A DNA stretch of 64,000 nucleotides, from the NCBI RefSeq assembly GCF_015163075.1, contig NZ_JADDXU010000017.1, positions 62,001 to 126,000 of the forward strand, given 5' to 3'. The notes under the pieces were generated by a model that worked only from the letters and a program-made list of their open reading frames with translations, did not search any database and had not been told where the DNA came from. Positions 42,863 to 50,777 of this stretch are shown piece by piece. The position numbers and the translations under genes were made by a program. Position 1 is the stretch's first letter, and every line of letters begins with the position of its first letter. This DNA is from Streptomyces justiciae (GTDB lineage: Bacteria > Actinomycetota > Actinomycetes > Streptomycetales > Streptomycetaceae).

Positions 42863-43570
42863 CTAGACGAGGACGCCGCCCCCGTCGACGATCAGCGTCT
42901 GGCCCGTGACGTATCCGTTGGTCATGAAGAACCGCACCGCCTGGGCGATGTCCTCAGCTCGGCCGACGCGCCCCACCGGCAGGCGCTGGGCGATCGCCTC
43001 CAGGTCACCCGCCGATGCTGTGAGCAGAGGGGTCTCGACGATGCCGGGGACGACGGTGTTGACGCGGACGGGCGCGAGCTGCACCGCCAGGGTGCGGGTC
43101 ATCGACTCCACCGCCCCCGCTGAGGCCGCGGCGAGCGGATTCGTGCTCTTGCCCGGTCGGACACCGGCCGCTCCCGAGCAGAAGGTGATCGATCCGCCTC
43201 GGAGCATCTTCGGCGCTCCGTACCTGGCCGCGTGCGCCGCCGCCCAGACCCGCGCATCCAGACGCGGACGATGCGTCGCGGTGTCCGCCTCGAAGAGGGT
43301 GCCCCCGCCGACAACTCCGACGGTGACGAAAACGTGGTCGACGGTGTCGAAACCATCGAGCAGTCCCGCCACTTGTTCCTCGTCGACGGCGTCGACAGCG
43401 GCAGTCTGCACCCCGTCACCGATGACGGCCCTAGCCTCGCGGAGTCGGTCCTCGGAGCGACCGGCGATCGTGACCTCCGCGCCGTCCTCGAGAGCTGTTG
43501 CCGCGACCGCAAGCCCGAGACCTGAGCTCCCTCCGATCACGAGGACCGTCTCACCCTTCAGCGAACCCAT
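42863..43570 (-). CDS. SDR-fold protein lacking the catalytic YxxxK
   Basis: This 235-residue protein has the nucleotide loop VLVIGGSSGLGLAVAATALEDGAEVTIAGRSEDRL and a normal end (GQTLIVDGGGVLV). The NNAG motif is replaced by VTVGVVGGG, and after SITFCSGAAG there is no Tyr or Lys at the expected spacing (NPLAAASAGAVESM). It is either a divergent SDR subfamily or a non-catalytic binder. It is the first gene of a pair with the hydrolase at 41615. Confidence 0.85.
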   Translation of the reverse strand: MGSLKGETVLVIGGSSGLGLAVAATALEDGAEVTIAGRSEDRLREARAVIGDGVQTAAVDAVDEEQVAGLLDGFDTVDHVFVTVGVVGGGTLFEADTATHRPRLDARVWAAAHAARYGAPKMLRGGSITFCSGAAGVRPGKSTNPLAAASAGAVESMTRTLAVQLAPVRVNTVVPGIVETPLLTASAGDLEAIAQRLPVGRVGRAEDIAQAVRFFMTNGYVTGQTLIVDGGGVLV

Positions 43571-43600
43571 TTCGTCTCCGATTCCATCTCATATGAGTTG

Positions 43601-43646
43601 CCGGCCTTCGTCCCCCTGCGGTGCACCGCAGGGGGACGAAGGCCGG
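43601..43646. repeat. 46-bp perfect palindrome
   Basis: Positions 43601-43623 are exactly complementary to 43624-43646, with no mismatch and no loop; the centre is CACCGC preceded by GCGGTG. It begins 30 bp upstream of the SDR-like start codon and lies 162 bp downstream of the VOC stop. As RNA it would form a very stable hairpin, so it is most likely the VOC-unit terminator, though its position is unusual. Confidence 0.85.
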
Positions 43647-43807
43647 GGGCGGATGCGGCCTCGTCGAACTGTCGGACGAGTACTCGGGGACCAGCTCTCG
43701 GAGCACACCGTGCTGATCACCGCCGCGGCCACCTTCTCCGTGGCGGCCGGGCGAGGCCGGTCGCCACGTCCTTGGCGCTCCTTCTCCAGCAGCGGCCACG
43801 CAATGCC

Positions 43808-44395
43808 TCAGCTGCGGGCCTCTTCGAGCTCCTGCCCGCCCAGGAACGCCTCGAGGGGGATGCCCATGGCCTCGGAGCTCTCGCGGGCTGCTTGCGGGTC
43901 GCGCCGCAGGTCATCGATGAACGGCTGTTCGCGAGGCTTGAGGATCTTGTCGTCCTCGCTCAGGACCCGCGTGTTGTAGCAGAACTCCAACTGGAGCCCG
44001 TCGGGGTCGGTGAAGTACACGGACCTGCACCAACCGTGGTTGAACACCGCGCTCGCCTTGACCCCGTGCTCGACCAGGCGGTCCCTCCAAGCCTGCAGCT
44101 CCTGCTCGCTGTCGACTCGGAGGGAGAAGTGGTAGGTGTACGGGCGGAGTCCCAGCGCCTTGTCCAAGTCGGCCGGCCAACTCGCCGGAGCGCCGGACTC
44201 AGGCGTCGGGGCCATGAAGGCCATGTAGCTGCCGCCGCCGACGTCGAAGAAGACGTGGCGCATGGTGACCGTCCCGTCCTCCGCCTGCTGCAGTTCCTGC
44301 CATGCGATCTCGAAGCCGAGCACACGTGTGTAGAAGTCGACACAGCGCTCGTAGTCGAACGTCGCGAAACCCATGTGGTGGATACCGCGTTGCAT
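43808..44395 (-). CDS. Single-domain VOC/extradiol dioxygenase-like protein
   Basis: The protein has 195 residues from the ATG at 44395 behind GGGAGGCGGGAG. The VOC fold shows GIHHMGFATFDYERCVDFYTRVLGFEIAW, YTYHFSLRVDSEQELQAWRDRLVEHGV and SVYFTDPDGLQLEFCYNT, which give the His-His-Glu metal triad. This is the pattern of glyoxalase/extradiol dioxygenases, and in this cluster a catechol-type ring-cleavage role is plausible. A glyoxalase-like role is the alternative. It has its own promoter at 44443-44471. Confidence 0.85.
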   Translation of the reverse strand: MQRGIHHMGFATFDYERCVDFYTRVLGFEIAWQELQQAEDGTVTMRHVFFDVGGGSYMAFMAPTPESGAPASWPADLDKALGLRPYTYHFSLRVDSEQELQAWRDRLVEHGVKASAVFNHGWCRSVYFTDPDGLQLEFCYNTRVLSEDDKILKPREQPFIDDLRRDPQAARESSEAMGIPLEAFLGGQELEEARS

Positions 44396-44416
44396 CTCCC
44401 GCCTCCCTTGCCGGAA

Positions 44417-44471
44417 ATTCTGTCGTGCAGAACGCTTCTCTGAAGCTAGCACTGAGAGGCCCCTGTCACAA
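44417..44471 (-). promoter_or_regulatory. VOC gene promoter and TTCTG-N5-CAGAA operator
   Basis: A -35 TTGTGA (44471-44466) and -10 TAGCTT (44448-44443) are 17 bp apart. Downstream, overlapping the likely transcript start, is the inverted repeat TTCTG-TCGTG-CAGAA (44418-44432). A similar dyad lies in the Rieske promoter (40308-40320). The adjacent IclR protein (45329) is the best candidate binder. Confidence 0.65.
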
Positions 44472-45328
44472 GACTGCAGGCTCGATAGGTCGATCCAGCG
44501 AAGAGGAACCATCCGCAGCGGTCGGCGGCCACAGAGGTGATCGTCATGAGTGCACTTGCGCCAGTTATCCTGGTCGGTCTCAGGGGGGGGGCGCCGGAGC
44601 GCTCGCTATGGAGGTGTCCCCGGCATCACCTTCCGCGGGCTGACATGCGGCTTGATTCGCGAGCCATCATCCTTCCGTCATGCAGACGTCAGATCTACTG
44701 CATGGAATGGAATGCCCTTCGCTGCAGGGCGAGGCGGCTTCAGCGCCCATCTTTCGTACTGGTACCGGCACTGCGACGGTCGCCAGGCACTCGTGCGCTC
44801 GGCGGGGACGGCAAGCGAGATCGAGCGATGCCGCAAACCAATGGCCAACCACCCTGGAATTTGCTGGTCGCATGCTGCGAGTACACGCCCGGACCGGGCT
44901 GGTCAGAACTGTGAGGGTGAATGGGTACCGCGACCAGCCCGTGGTGAAAGCGGCCAACAGGGCCGTGGTGAAGGCAGGACCGTTCGGCAGGTCGAGGGAC
45001 GCACGGGTCGGCAGTAGGCAGACTCTGCTTGGTGAGCGACAGTGCCGATCCGTCGATGAGTCGGAGAGGGTAGCCACAGCCAGCCGTTCGCCGGCTGCTG
45101 GTCGTTCACAGACGGCGGACGCGGCGGGCCGGACGGTCGAGTGCTGCAGCAGACCGTGGTAGGGGGCATCCGGTGCGGGTTCGGTGCTGTCCGTCCTTCC
45201 GCCGCCGGCCAGCAAGCGGCCCGGATCCCCGTACAGTCATCGCCGGTGAGCCTGCGCTTTCGGACCGCGGAGGGCGCAGGCGACGAGGTCGAGGGGGAAC
45301 GCAGGCCGTGCTGGAAGGCGACCTACGC
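44472..45328. other. Gene-free, apparently decayed region
   Basis: About 860 bp without a supportable gene lie here. On the minus strand near 45025-45080 the segment GYPLRLIDGSALSLTKQSLP is protein-like and slightly reminiscent of IS transposase DDE regions (LIDGSxLxL). The reading frame breaks on both sides. It may be a remnant of an insertion element, but identity is not established. Confidence 0.4.
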
Positions 45329-46123
45329 TCAATGCAGCACCTCAGCAGCCTCCTCTGCGACCTCACGCAGTACTGCACTGATCCGACGCTGATCGGCGTG
45401 ATTCATGCGGCTGATCGGCACGGAGACGTTGAAGGCGGCCTGCATGGGGGTTCGTTGGGCAGACAGCGCAACGGCGACGGAGCCCACGCCCTCCTCACTC
45501 TCCTCGGAGCTCGTGGCGTAGCCGAGTCGGCGGACCATTTCAACCTCCTTCTCCAACTCCGCCCGCGTGGCAACCGAGTTCGGCGTCAACTGCTGAAGCT
45601 CCTCATCCGGGTAACGCCGTCGCAGCTCATCGTCGGACAACTGCGCGAGGAGAGCCTTACCGGTCGAGGTGCAGTGCGCCGGCATCGACTGACCGAGGCG
45701 GGATGCGACACGCACGGCACGCGGACTCTCCAGCGCGTCCACGAACCGGACTGTCGTCCCGTCCAGCACTCCAAGGTGCACGGTCTCCCGCAGTTCGGCG
45801 TTCAGCTGTTCCAGGAAGGGGCGCAGGGCCTGCCGGACATCGAAGCGCTGCAGAATCGAAAAGGCGACACCGGTGAGTGCTGTTCCCGGTACGTAAGCCT
45901 TGCCTCGCTCGGCCTGCCTGATGAAGCCGCGGTACATCAACATCGCGAGCAAGCGGTGTGCGGTCGAGCTCGCGACCCCCAGCTGGTGAGCGACGTCGGT
46001 GAGCTTGAGCTCGTTCCGCTCACCGAGCATGAGCAGCACCCGCAGCGCGTTGTCCACCGACTCGATCGGGTACTGCGGCGCCGGCCCACTGCCGACCGAT
46101 GACTGGACCTCGGACTTCTTCAT
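45329..46123 (-). CDS. IclR-family transcriptional regulator
   Basis: The protein has 264 residues. IESVDNALRVLLMLGERNELKLTDVAHQLGVASSTAHRLLAMLMYRGFIRQ is the IclR winged helix (about 19-70). The effector domain carries GVLDGTTVRFVDALESPRAV, MPAHCTSTGKALLA and SEEGVGSVAVALS. IclR proteins commonly govern aromatic catabolic operons. It is followed on the same strand by the VOC, SDR and hydrolase genes and the Rieske operon, and is the best candidate controller of these. Confidence 0.94.
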   Translation of the reverse strand: MKKSEVQSSVGSGPAPQYPIESVDNALRVLLMLGERNELKLTDVAHQLGVASSTAHRLLAMLMYRGFIRQAERGKAYVPGTALTGVAFSILQRFDVRQALRPFLEQLNAELRETVHLGVLDGTTVRFVDALESPRAVRVASRLGQSMPAHCTSTGKALLAQLSDDELRRRYPDEELQQLTPNSVATRAELEKEVEMVRRLGYATSSEESEEGVGSVAVALSAQRTPMQAAFNVSVPISRMNHADQRRISAVLREVAEEAAEVLH

Positions 46124-46135
46124 AGCAGAAGAATA

Positions 46136-46163
46136 GGCCGCTCTCGCGCAACGCGAGGCGGCC
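46136..46163. terminator. Hairpin terminator
   Basis: GGCCGC-t-CTCGCG (46136-46148) pairs with CGCGAG-GCGGCC (46152-46163) around a CAA loop; one bulged base lies at 46142. It sits between the HxlR gene and the IclR gene. The rest of 46164-46387 shows nothing coding. Confidence 0.65.
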
Positions 46164-46387
46164 TGGCGCTGGCCTAGCGTCCGATCCTCTCGCCATCGAC
46201 TACGCCGTGCCTGGGTGCTCTACTGCGCAGAGCCGCTGTCCGCTCCCTACGCATGGGCAAGCCCGCCGAGGCGACATCGCAGGCAATGGCGCCCGCACCG
46301 TGTCAGCGGTGTGCCGGGCCGATGGGTGCGGCATCAACCACCGCGGAGGCGCTGCGAAGGGCGACAGGTCCACGCTTGGCGTCCTGA

Positions 46388-46816
46388 TCAAGCGCCTGGC
46401 GTCAGGGATGTGGGTGCAGGCTTCGCATCGGGGTCGCCGGTCGTGTGGTCGTGGCGGGCGCGAGCGCGTCGAATGTCGTCGCGGTGTGCCATGGCCCATT
46501 CGCGCAGCGCGGCGATCGGCGTGAGCAGCGTGCGGCCCAAATCGGTGAGTTCGTAGTCGACGCGCGGCGGCATAGTCCGATACACGGTGCGGCTGACCAG
46601 GCCGTCGCGCTCCAGTGCGCGCAGGATCAGGGTCAGCATTCGTTGGCTGATCCCGTCGACCTCGCGGTGCAGTTCGCTGAACCGTCGCGGGCCGTCGCTG
46701 AGCCTGAGCACGATCAGGGCGCTCCATTTGTCGCCTACCCGGTCAAGTACATCGCGGATCGAACAGTCCTGCTCGACGGGGTCCTCGGCTGCCACGTTGC
46801 TGTGCGTATCCGACAC
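46388..46816 (-). CDS. HxlR-family transcriptional regulator
   Basis: The protein has 142 residues from a GTG (46816) preceded by AGGAGG with 7-nt spacing. EQDCSIRDVLDRVGDKWSALIVLRLSDGPRRFSELHREVDGISQRMLTLILRALERDGLVSRTVYRTMPPRVDYELTDLG is the complete HxlR winged helix, with Cys near residue 17 as a possible redox sensor. A dyad just upstream (46830-46847) suits autoregulation. It probably senses electrophiles or quinones. Its target may be the hydrolase at 47064. Confidence 0.9.
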   Translation of the reverse strand: MSDTHSNVAAEDPVEQDCSIRDVLDRVGDKWSALIVLRLSDGPRRFSELHREVDGISQRMLTLILRALERDGLVSRTVYRTMPPRVDYELTDLGRTLLTPIAALREWAMAHRDDIRRARARHDHTTGDPDAKPAPTSLTPGA

Positions 46817-46829
46817 GAGAGTGCCTCCT

Positions 46830-46847
46830 ACTACATCTTCTCGTAGT
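46830..46847. promoter_or_regulatory. HxlR operator candidate
   Basis: ACTAC-ATCTTCTC-GTAGT is an inverted repeat 13 bp upstream of the HxlR start, overlapping the likely promoter. HxlR proteins bind short dyads of this type, and a homologous upstream site is expected for autoregulation. Confidence 0.5.
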
Positions 46848-47063
46848 AACCAACCGGAGGCCCACCGTTGCCCACGGAGAACAAGGAAGTGGTGTCCCAC
46901 CTTGCGACCAGCCATTCGGCCACGGCAGCCTCGAGGCGATCGGCAGTGTGTGGTTTGCCCAGGTCACCGCTGTCCAGGTCGGCGACCAGGGGACGGTCAC
47001 CACCACGGTGGGCCTCCGAGCACCTCGGCCTGCCGGCCGAAGTGGCCACTTGAACGCGGCGGG

Positions 47064-47960
47064 TCAGTGCAGGAAGTTCAGCAGGGCAATCGCCAGTTCC
47101 TGCGGAACTTCTTCGGGCAGGAAGTGGCCGGCTCCGGGGAGCACCAGCCCGGTGACGTCAGTGGCGAGCGTGCTCATGGTCTCCTTCGGCATGGTGCCGG
47201 TGCTGTACTGGCCGCCTATGGCCAGGACCGGGATGGTAAGCGGCCCCTCGTCGCGCCAGCGCTGGGCCTGCTGGGCGGACTCGTCGAGGGTCCGGTAGTA
47301 CTCGAAGCTGGCGTGCAGAGCTGCCGGGTCGCGCAGGGAGTCGACATAGACGTCGATGGCCTGCTGCGGGATGGCACCGGGGGTGGCGGTCTTGGATGTG
47401 AAGGTGTGGCCGAAGTAGATCTCCTCGCGGCCCGCGACCATGCGCTCGTTGATGTTCGCGAGTCGGTTGAAGGCGAAGTGCCACAGCATCTCGTTGGTGG
47501 CCGGGTCCGACATGAGCGGCGGGGACGGCGAGATCCCGGGGATGACGGCCTCGCTGACGGCGAGGCGGGTGACGCTGTCGCGGTGGCTCGCGGCCAGGGC
47601 GTAGCCGACCAGCATGCCGAGGTCGTAGCCGACGACGGCGAAGCGCTCGTGGCCCAGGGCGGTCATCAACTCCGCCATGTCGTCGGCGAGCGTGGCGGCG
47701 TCGTAGCCGGTTGCCGGCTTGTCGCTGGCACCCATGCCGCGCAGGTCGGGAGCGACGACGGTGAAGTGCTCGGCGAGAGCGGGCATGACCAGACGCCAGC
47801 TGTACCAGAACTGGGGCCAGCCGGGCAGGAGCAGCAGCGGCGGCCCGTCGCCGCCGACCACGGCGTGCAGGGTCAGGTCGTCGGCTTTGACGGTGTGGCT
47901 GGTGAACGTGTCGGTGAACCCGTCGGGCAGGTTCGGCACGTCGGTGACGGTGAACGGCAC
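47064..47960 (-). CDS. Epoxide-hydrolase-like alpha/beta hydrolase
   Basis: The protein has 298 residues from a GTG (47960) with AAGGAGG 7 nt upstream; the frame extends further but the ribosome site decides. LLLLPGWPQFWYSWRLVMPAL is the oxyanion loop, where HG of HGxP is replaced by PG. VVGYDLGMLVGYALA has the Asp nucleophile (GxDxG), and GAGHFLPEE gives the His. Asp-nucleophile enzymes of this group hydrolyse epoxides or haloalkanes. It is divergent from a TetR gene with two operators between. Confidence 0.88.
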   Translation of the reverse strand: MPFTVTDVPNLPDGFTDTFTSHTVKADDLTLHAVVGGDGPPLLLLPGWPQFWYSWRLVMPALAEHFTVVAPDLRGMGASDKPATGYDAATLADDMAELMTALGHERFAVVGYDLGMLVGYALAASHRDSVTRLAVSEAVIPGISPSPPLMSDPATNEMLWHFAFNRLANINERMVAGREEIYFGHTFTSKTATPGAIPQQAIDVYVDSLRDPAALHASFEYYRTLDESAQQAQRWRDEGPLTIPVLAIGGQYSTGTMPKETMSTLATDVTGLVLPGAGHFLPEEVPQELAIALLNFLH

Positions 47961-47996
47961 AGGGATTCCTCCTTGGAGCGCAGGACCGCACTGAAA

Positions 47997-48043
47997 CGGA
48001 TGATGTATCCATTTCATGCTAGCACAAGCGGATGATTCATCCG
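47997..48043. promoter_or_regulatory. TetR operators between hydrolase and TetR genes
   Basis: CGGATGA-T-TCATCCG (48029-48043) is a perfect 15-bp palindrome. A degenerate copy, CGGATGATGTATCCA, lies at 47997-48011, 32 bp away, in the 97-bp divergent region. Confidence 0.7.
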
Positions 48044-48057
48044 GTTAATCTGTGTGC

Positions 48058-48624
48058 ATGACCAGTGCACCGATGCGTAAAGACGCTGCCCGTAACCGGC
48101 AGCGCATCGTCGATGTGGCCCGGCGACTCGTCGACGACGGCACCCCGCTGCAGCTCAACGACGTCGCCCGCCTCGTCGGCGTGGGGGTTGCGACCGTCTA
48201 CCGGCACTTCCCGACGCCGGAAGCCCTGATGGAGGCCGTGGCGACCCCGGGCCTGGAAGCGCTGATCGCTCGCGCGGAACGGGCGCTGGCCGAGGAAGAT
48301 GCCTGGAAGGCTTTGAGTGGCTTCCTCGGCGTCACCGTGGAGGCGCTACTGACCGATGCCTCGCTCACCGCTGTGCGTGCCGCACCGGAACGTGTCGTGG
48401 CCCGCACCGAGGAACTTACTGCCGCATTGGACTCGCTGGCCGGCCGACTGCTTGATCGTGCCCGCGCGGCAGATGCCGTACGTGGCGTGGTCACCTGGGA
48501 CGATCTGCTGCCGCTCGTGTGCGGCATCGCCTTTGCCGCCAAGGTTCACGCCGACGACCGGGAGGCGCGTCTGGCATCCGGCCGCCGGTACTTGGAAGTG
48601 ATGCTGAAGGGGCTCCGCAGCTGA
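48058..48624 (+). CDS. TetR-family transcriptional regulator
   Basis: The protein has 188 residues from the ATG at 48058. RNRQRIVDVARRLVDDGTPLQLNDVARLVGVGVATVYRHFPTPEALMEAV is the HTH, and the C-terminal part (WDDLLPLVCGIAFAAKVHADDREARLASGRRYLEVMLKGL) is the usual TetR_C helix. It probably represses the divergent epoxide-hydrolase-like gene and itself through the dyads at 47997-48043. Confidence 0.93.
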   Translation: MTSAPMRKDAARNRQRIVDVARRLVDDGTPLQLNDVARLVGVGVATVYRHFPTPEALMEAVATPGLEALIARAERALAEEDAWKALSGFLGVTVEALLTDASLTAVRAAPERVVARTEELTAALDSLAGRLLDRARAADAVRGVVTWDDLLPLVCGIAFAAKVHADDREARLASGRRYLEVMLKGLRS

Positions 48625-48715
48625 GCTGCCGCAGGGCGGGCAGGGTGACCTCGAGGAGGACGGGCGCGAGGCCCCTGCATCCTCGACGGAAAGCGTTGGA
48701 AGGCCACACCTAATC

Positions 48716-48872
48716 TGTTCGGACAATTAATGCGCGATCGACCCGAGGGCTGATCGGAGCAGGTTTTATTCACGCTCACCATCTGCTACCTCTCCGACCG
48801 CGATTCGGCTTGTGTTGCAGCTCACATGCGCCGCGGGAAGGGGGGAGTGGATTTTGTTGTTCAGACAAGTAA
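48716..48872. promoter_or_regulatory. Repeated TGTTCxGACAA element upstream of the flavin oxidoreductase
   Basis: TGTTCGGACAATTAATGC (48716-48733) and TGTTCAGACAAGTAACGC (48858-48875) share 15 of 18 bases. The core TTGT-TCAG-ACAA of the second is itself a dyad. Both lie in the 300-bp gap before the gene at 48925, and the second sits 53 bp before the start. The MarR protein at 50186 is a candidate binder. Confidence 0.6.
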
Positions 48873-48924
48873 CGCCTCGTGGACCTGCGGGGCCGTCTGG
48901 ACACTCCACTTCCCCCTGAGAGAG

Positions 48925-50016
48925 ATGACCATGTTGAAGGCATTCGAGCCCTACGAGCTGAGTGGCAAGCGCCTCGCCAACCGCTTGGTGATGGCGCCGA
49001 TGACCCGCAGCCGTGCCTACGGTCCTGGACAGACCCCCACGCCGCTCATGGCGGACTACTACGCGCAGCGCGCTACTGCCGGACTGATCGTCACCGAGGG
49101 TGTTCAACCCTCCCGAGTCGGCCAGGGCTACCCCGACACCCCGGGCATCCACACCGCGGAGCAGGTCGCTGCCTGGCGCCACGTGACGGACGCGGTGCAC
49201 GCCCAGGACGGTGTGATCTACCTGCAGATCATGCACACCGGACGGGTCGGACACCCCGCACTGACGGGCCTGGAGCCCGTCGGCCCCTCCGCTGTCGCGG
49301 CCGCCGGGCAGGTGTACACCCACGAAGGCCCCCAGGACTTCGTCACCCCGCACGAACTGAGCGACGACGAGGTCCGCGCGACCATCGCCGATTACGCCGC
49401 CGCCGCTCGCAACGCCATCGAGGCCGGCTTCGACGGCGTCGAGCTGCACGGCGCCAACGGGTATCTGATCAGCCAGTTCCTCGCCCCGAACAGCAACGAG
49501 CGCACCGACGCGTGGGGCGGCAGCCCCGAGAAGCGCATCCGCTTCGCCGTGGAGACAGCCAGGGCCGTCGCCGAGGCCATCGGCGGGGAAAGGGTCGGCT
49601 TCCGCATCTCTCCGGGCAACGGCTTCAACGACATCGACGAGTCCGACGCCGTCGGCACCGAGGCCACGTACACCGCCCTGGTTGAGGCCCTCGCCCCCCT
49701 GGGTCTCGCCTACCTGCACCAGTTGGAGGCTCCCGGTGTACGCGATCTGACGCTTCGGTTGCGTAAGGCATGGCCCTCGGCCTTTGTCCTCAACCCCTTC
49801 ACCGGCCAGGAGCCCACCGGAGCCGCCGAGCTGGAACTCGTCGAGAACGGCACAGTGGACCTGCTTGCCTACGGCCAGCTCTTCCTCGCCAACCCCGACC
49901 TGTCTGCCCGGCTGGCCCAGGGAGGCCCGTTCAACACCCCCGACCCCGCAACCTTCTACGGCGGCGACGAGAAGGGCTTCACCGACTACCCCACGCTGGA
50001 GGAAGCGCGCGCTTGA
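48925..50016 (+). CDS. NADH:flavin oxidoreductase (Old Yellow Enzyme, NemA-like)
   Basis: This 363-residue FMN enzyme has NRLVMAPMTRSRAYGPGQTPTPLMADYYAQRATAGLIVTEG, QIMHTGRVGHP and the FMN/substrate block FDGVELHGANGYLISQFLAPNSNERTDAWGGSPEKRIRF, which contains the His-x2-Asn pair. It reduces alpha,beta-unsaturated carbonyls, nitroesters or maleimides. The ATG at 48925 begins the conserved MTMLKAFEPYEL. It has its own terminator (50102-50138) and is followed by a MarR gene. Confidence 0.94.
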   Translation: MTMLKAFEPYELSGKRLANRLVMAPMTRSRAYGPGQTPTPLMADYYAQRATAGLIVTEGVQPSRVGQGYPDTPGIHTAEQVAAWRHVTDAVHAQDGVIYLQIMHTGRVGHPALTGLEPVGPSAVAAAGQVYTHEGPQDFVTPHELSDDEVRATIADYAAAARNAIEAGFDGVELHGANGYLISQFLAPNSNERTDAWGGSPEKRIRFAVETARAVAEAIGGERVGFRISPGNGFNDIDESDAVGTEATYTALVEALAPLGLAYLHQLEAPGVRDLTLRLRKAWPSAFVLNPFTGQEPTGAAELELVENGTVDLLAYGQLFLANPDLSARLAQGGPFNTPDPATFYGGDEKGFTDYPTLEEARA

Positions 50017-50101
50017 CGGCTGGGAGACGGAACTGGGCCAGCCGGGCATGCCACGCCTGAGCAGCACATACCCTGCTCCCAGGAAGCGGACTCGAAGGCC
50101 T

Positions 50102-50138
50102 GCCCGCGGCAGCCGGCCCAGTGCCGGCTGCCGCGGGC
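50102..50138. terminator. Hairpin terminator
   Basis: A perfect 16-bp stem (GCCCGCGGCAGCCGGC and its complement) with loop CCAGT lies between the flavin oxidoreductase and MarR genes. Confidence 0.85.
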
Positions 50139-50185
50139 GGCTCGCGGAAAAGACGGTCGCACGGGAGAAAGCAGAAGGCGGCACC

Positions 50186-50683
50186 ATGGAATCCGAGGCA
50201 GTACCCCAGGTCTCCGAGACCGGTGAACTCCCCGAGGCCGCACGCCGCGGACCGATCAGCCATGCGATCTTCCGGGTGGCCCGCCTGCACCGCATGCTCG
50301 CCGGCCAGGTGCTGCGCGAGGTCGGCCTGCACCCGGCCCAGGAACTGGTCATGATGCAACTGTGGGACCGCGGCCGGATGCGCCAGACCGACCTCGCCCG
50401 ACACGTTGGCGCCGACGCCGCCACCATGACCCGCACGATTCAGCGGCTGGAAAAGGCCGGTTACGTGCGCCGCGAGCGCTCCACCAGCGACAAGCGTTCC
50501 GTCCTGGTCGAACCCACCGCCGCCAGCCTGGCCCTGCGCCAACAGGTCGAAGAGCTCTGGTCCCGCCTCGAGGACTACGTCACCGGCGGTCTCACCGAAG
50601 TCGAACGCAGCGAGACTCTCGCTGTCCTCGAACACCTCGAAACCAACCTCGCTGCCCACGCCAGTGACACCGAACTGAGCTAG
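50186..50683 (+). CDS. MarR-family transcriptional regulator
   Basis: The protein has 165 residues from the ATG at 50186. HPAQELVMMQLWDRGRMRQTDLARHVGADAATMTRTIQRLEKAGYVRRERSTSDKRSVLVEPTAASLAL is the MarR winged helix with its DKR wing. It is convergent with the azoreductase gene. It is a candidate regulator of the OYE gene, whose promoter carries repeated half-sites, but no dyad is evident at its own start. Confidence 0.93.
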   Translation: MESEAVPQVSETGELPEAARRGPISHAIFRVARLHRMLAGQVLREVGLHPAQELVMMQLWDRGRMRQTDLARHVGADAATMTRTIQRLEKAGYVRRERSTSDKRSVLVEPTAASLALRQQVEELWSRLEDYVTGGLTEVERSETLAVLEHLETNLAAHASDTELS

Positions 50684-50777
50684 GGATCCGGCGGGCTGGC
50701 GTCGCCGGCTCCAGTCTCGCCACCGTAGTCGGGCTCCGCGACGCCCGTAGGTGGGGCGAAGGCGACTTTTACAGCCG

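Noticed and set aside
45025..45080. Transposase fragment (LIDGSALSL)
   Set aside because: One short motif with frame breaks on both sides and no inverted-repeat ends; reported only as decayed sequence.
46831..47049. 72-residue minus-strand frame starting MATSAGRPRC
   Set aside because: It overlaps the HxlR promoter and operator, lacks a ribosome site and has no recognisable family.
48766..50436. 556-residue minus-strand frame
   Set aside because: It is antisense to the Old Yellow Enzyme and MarR genes; composition is typical of a shadow frame.
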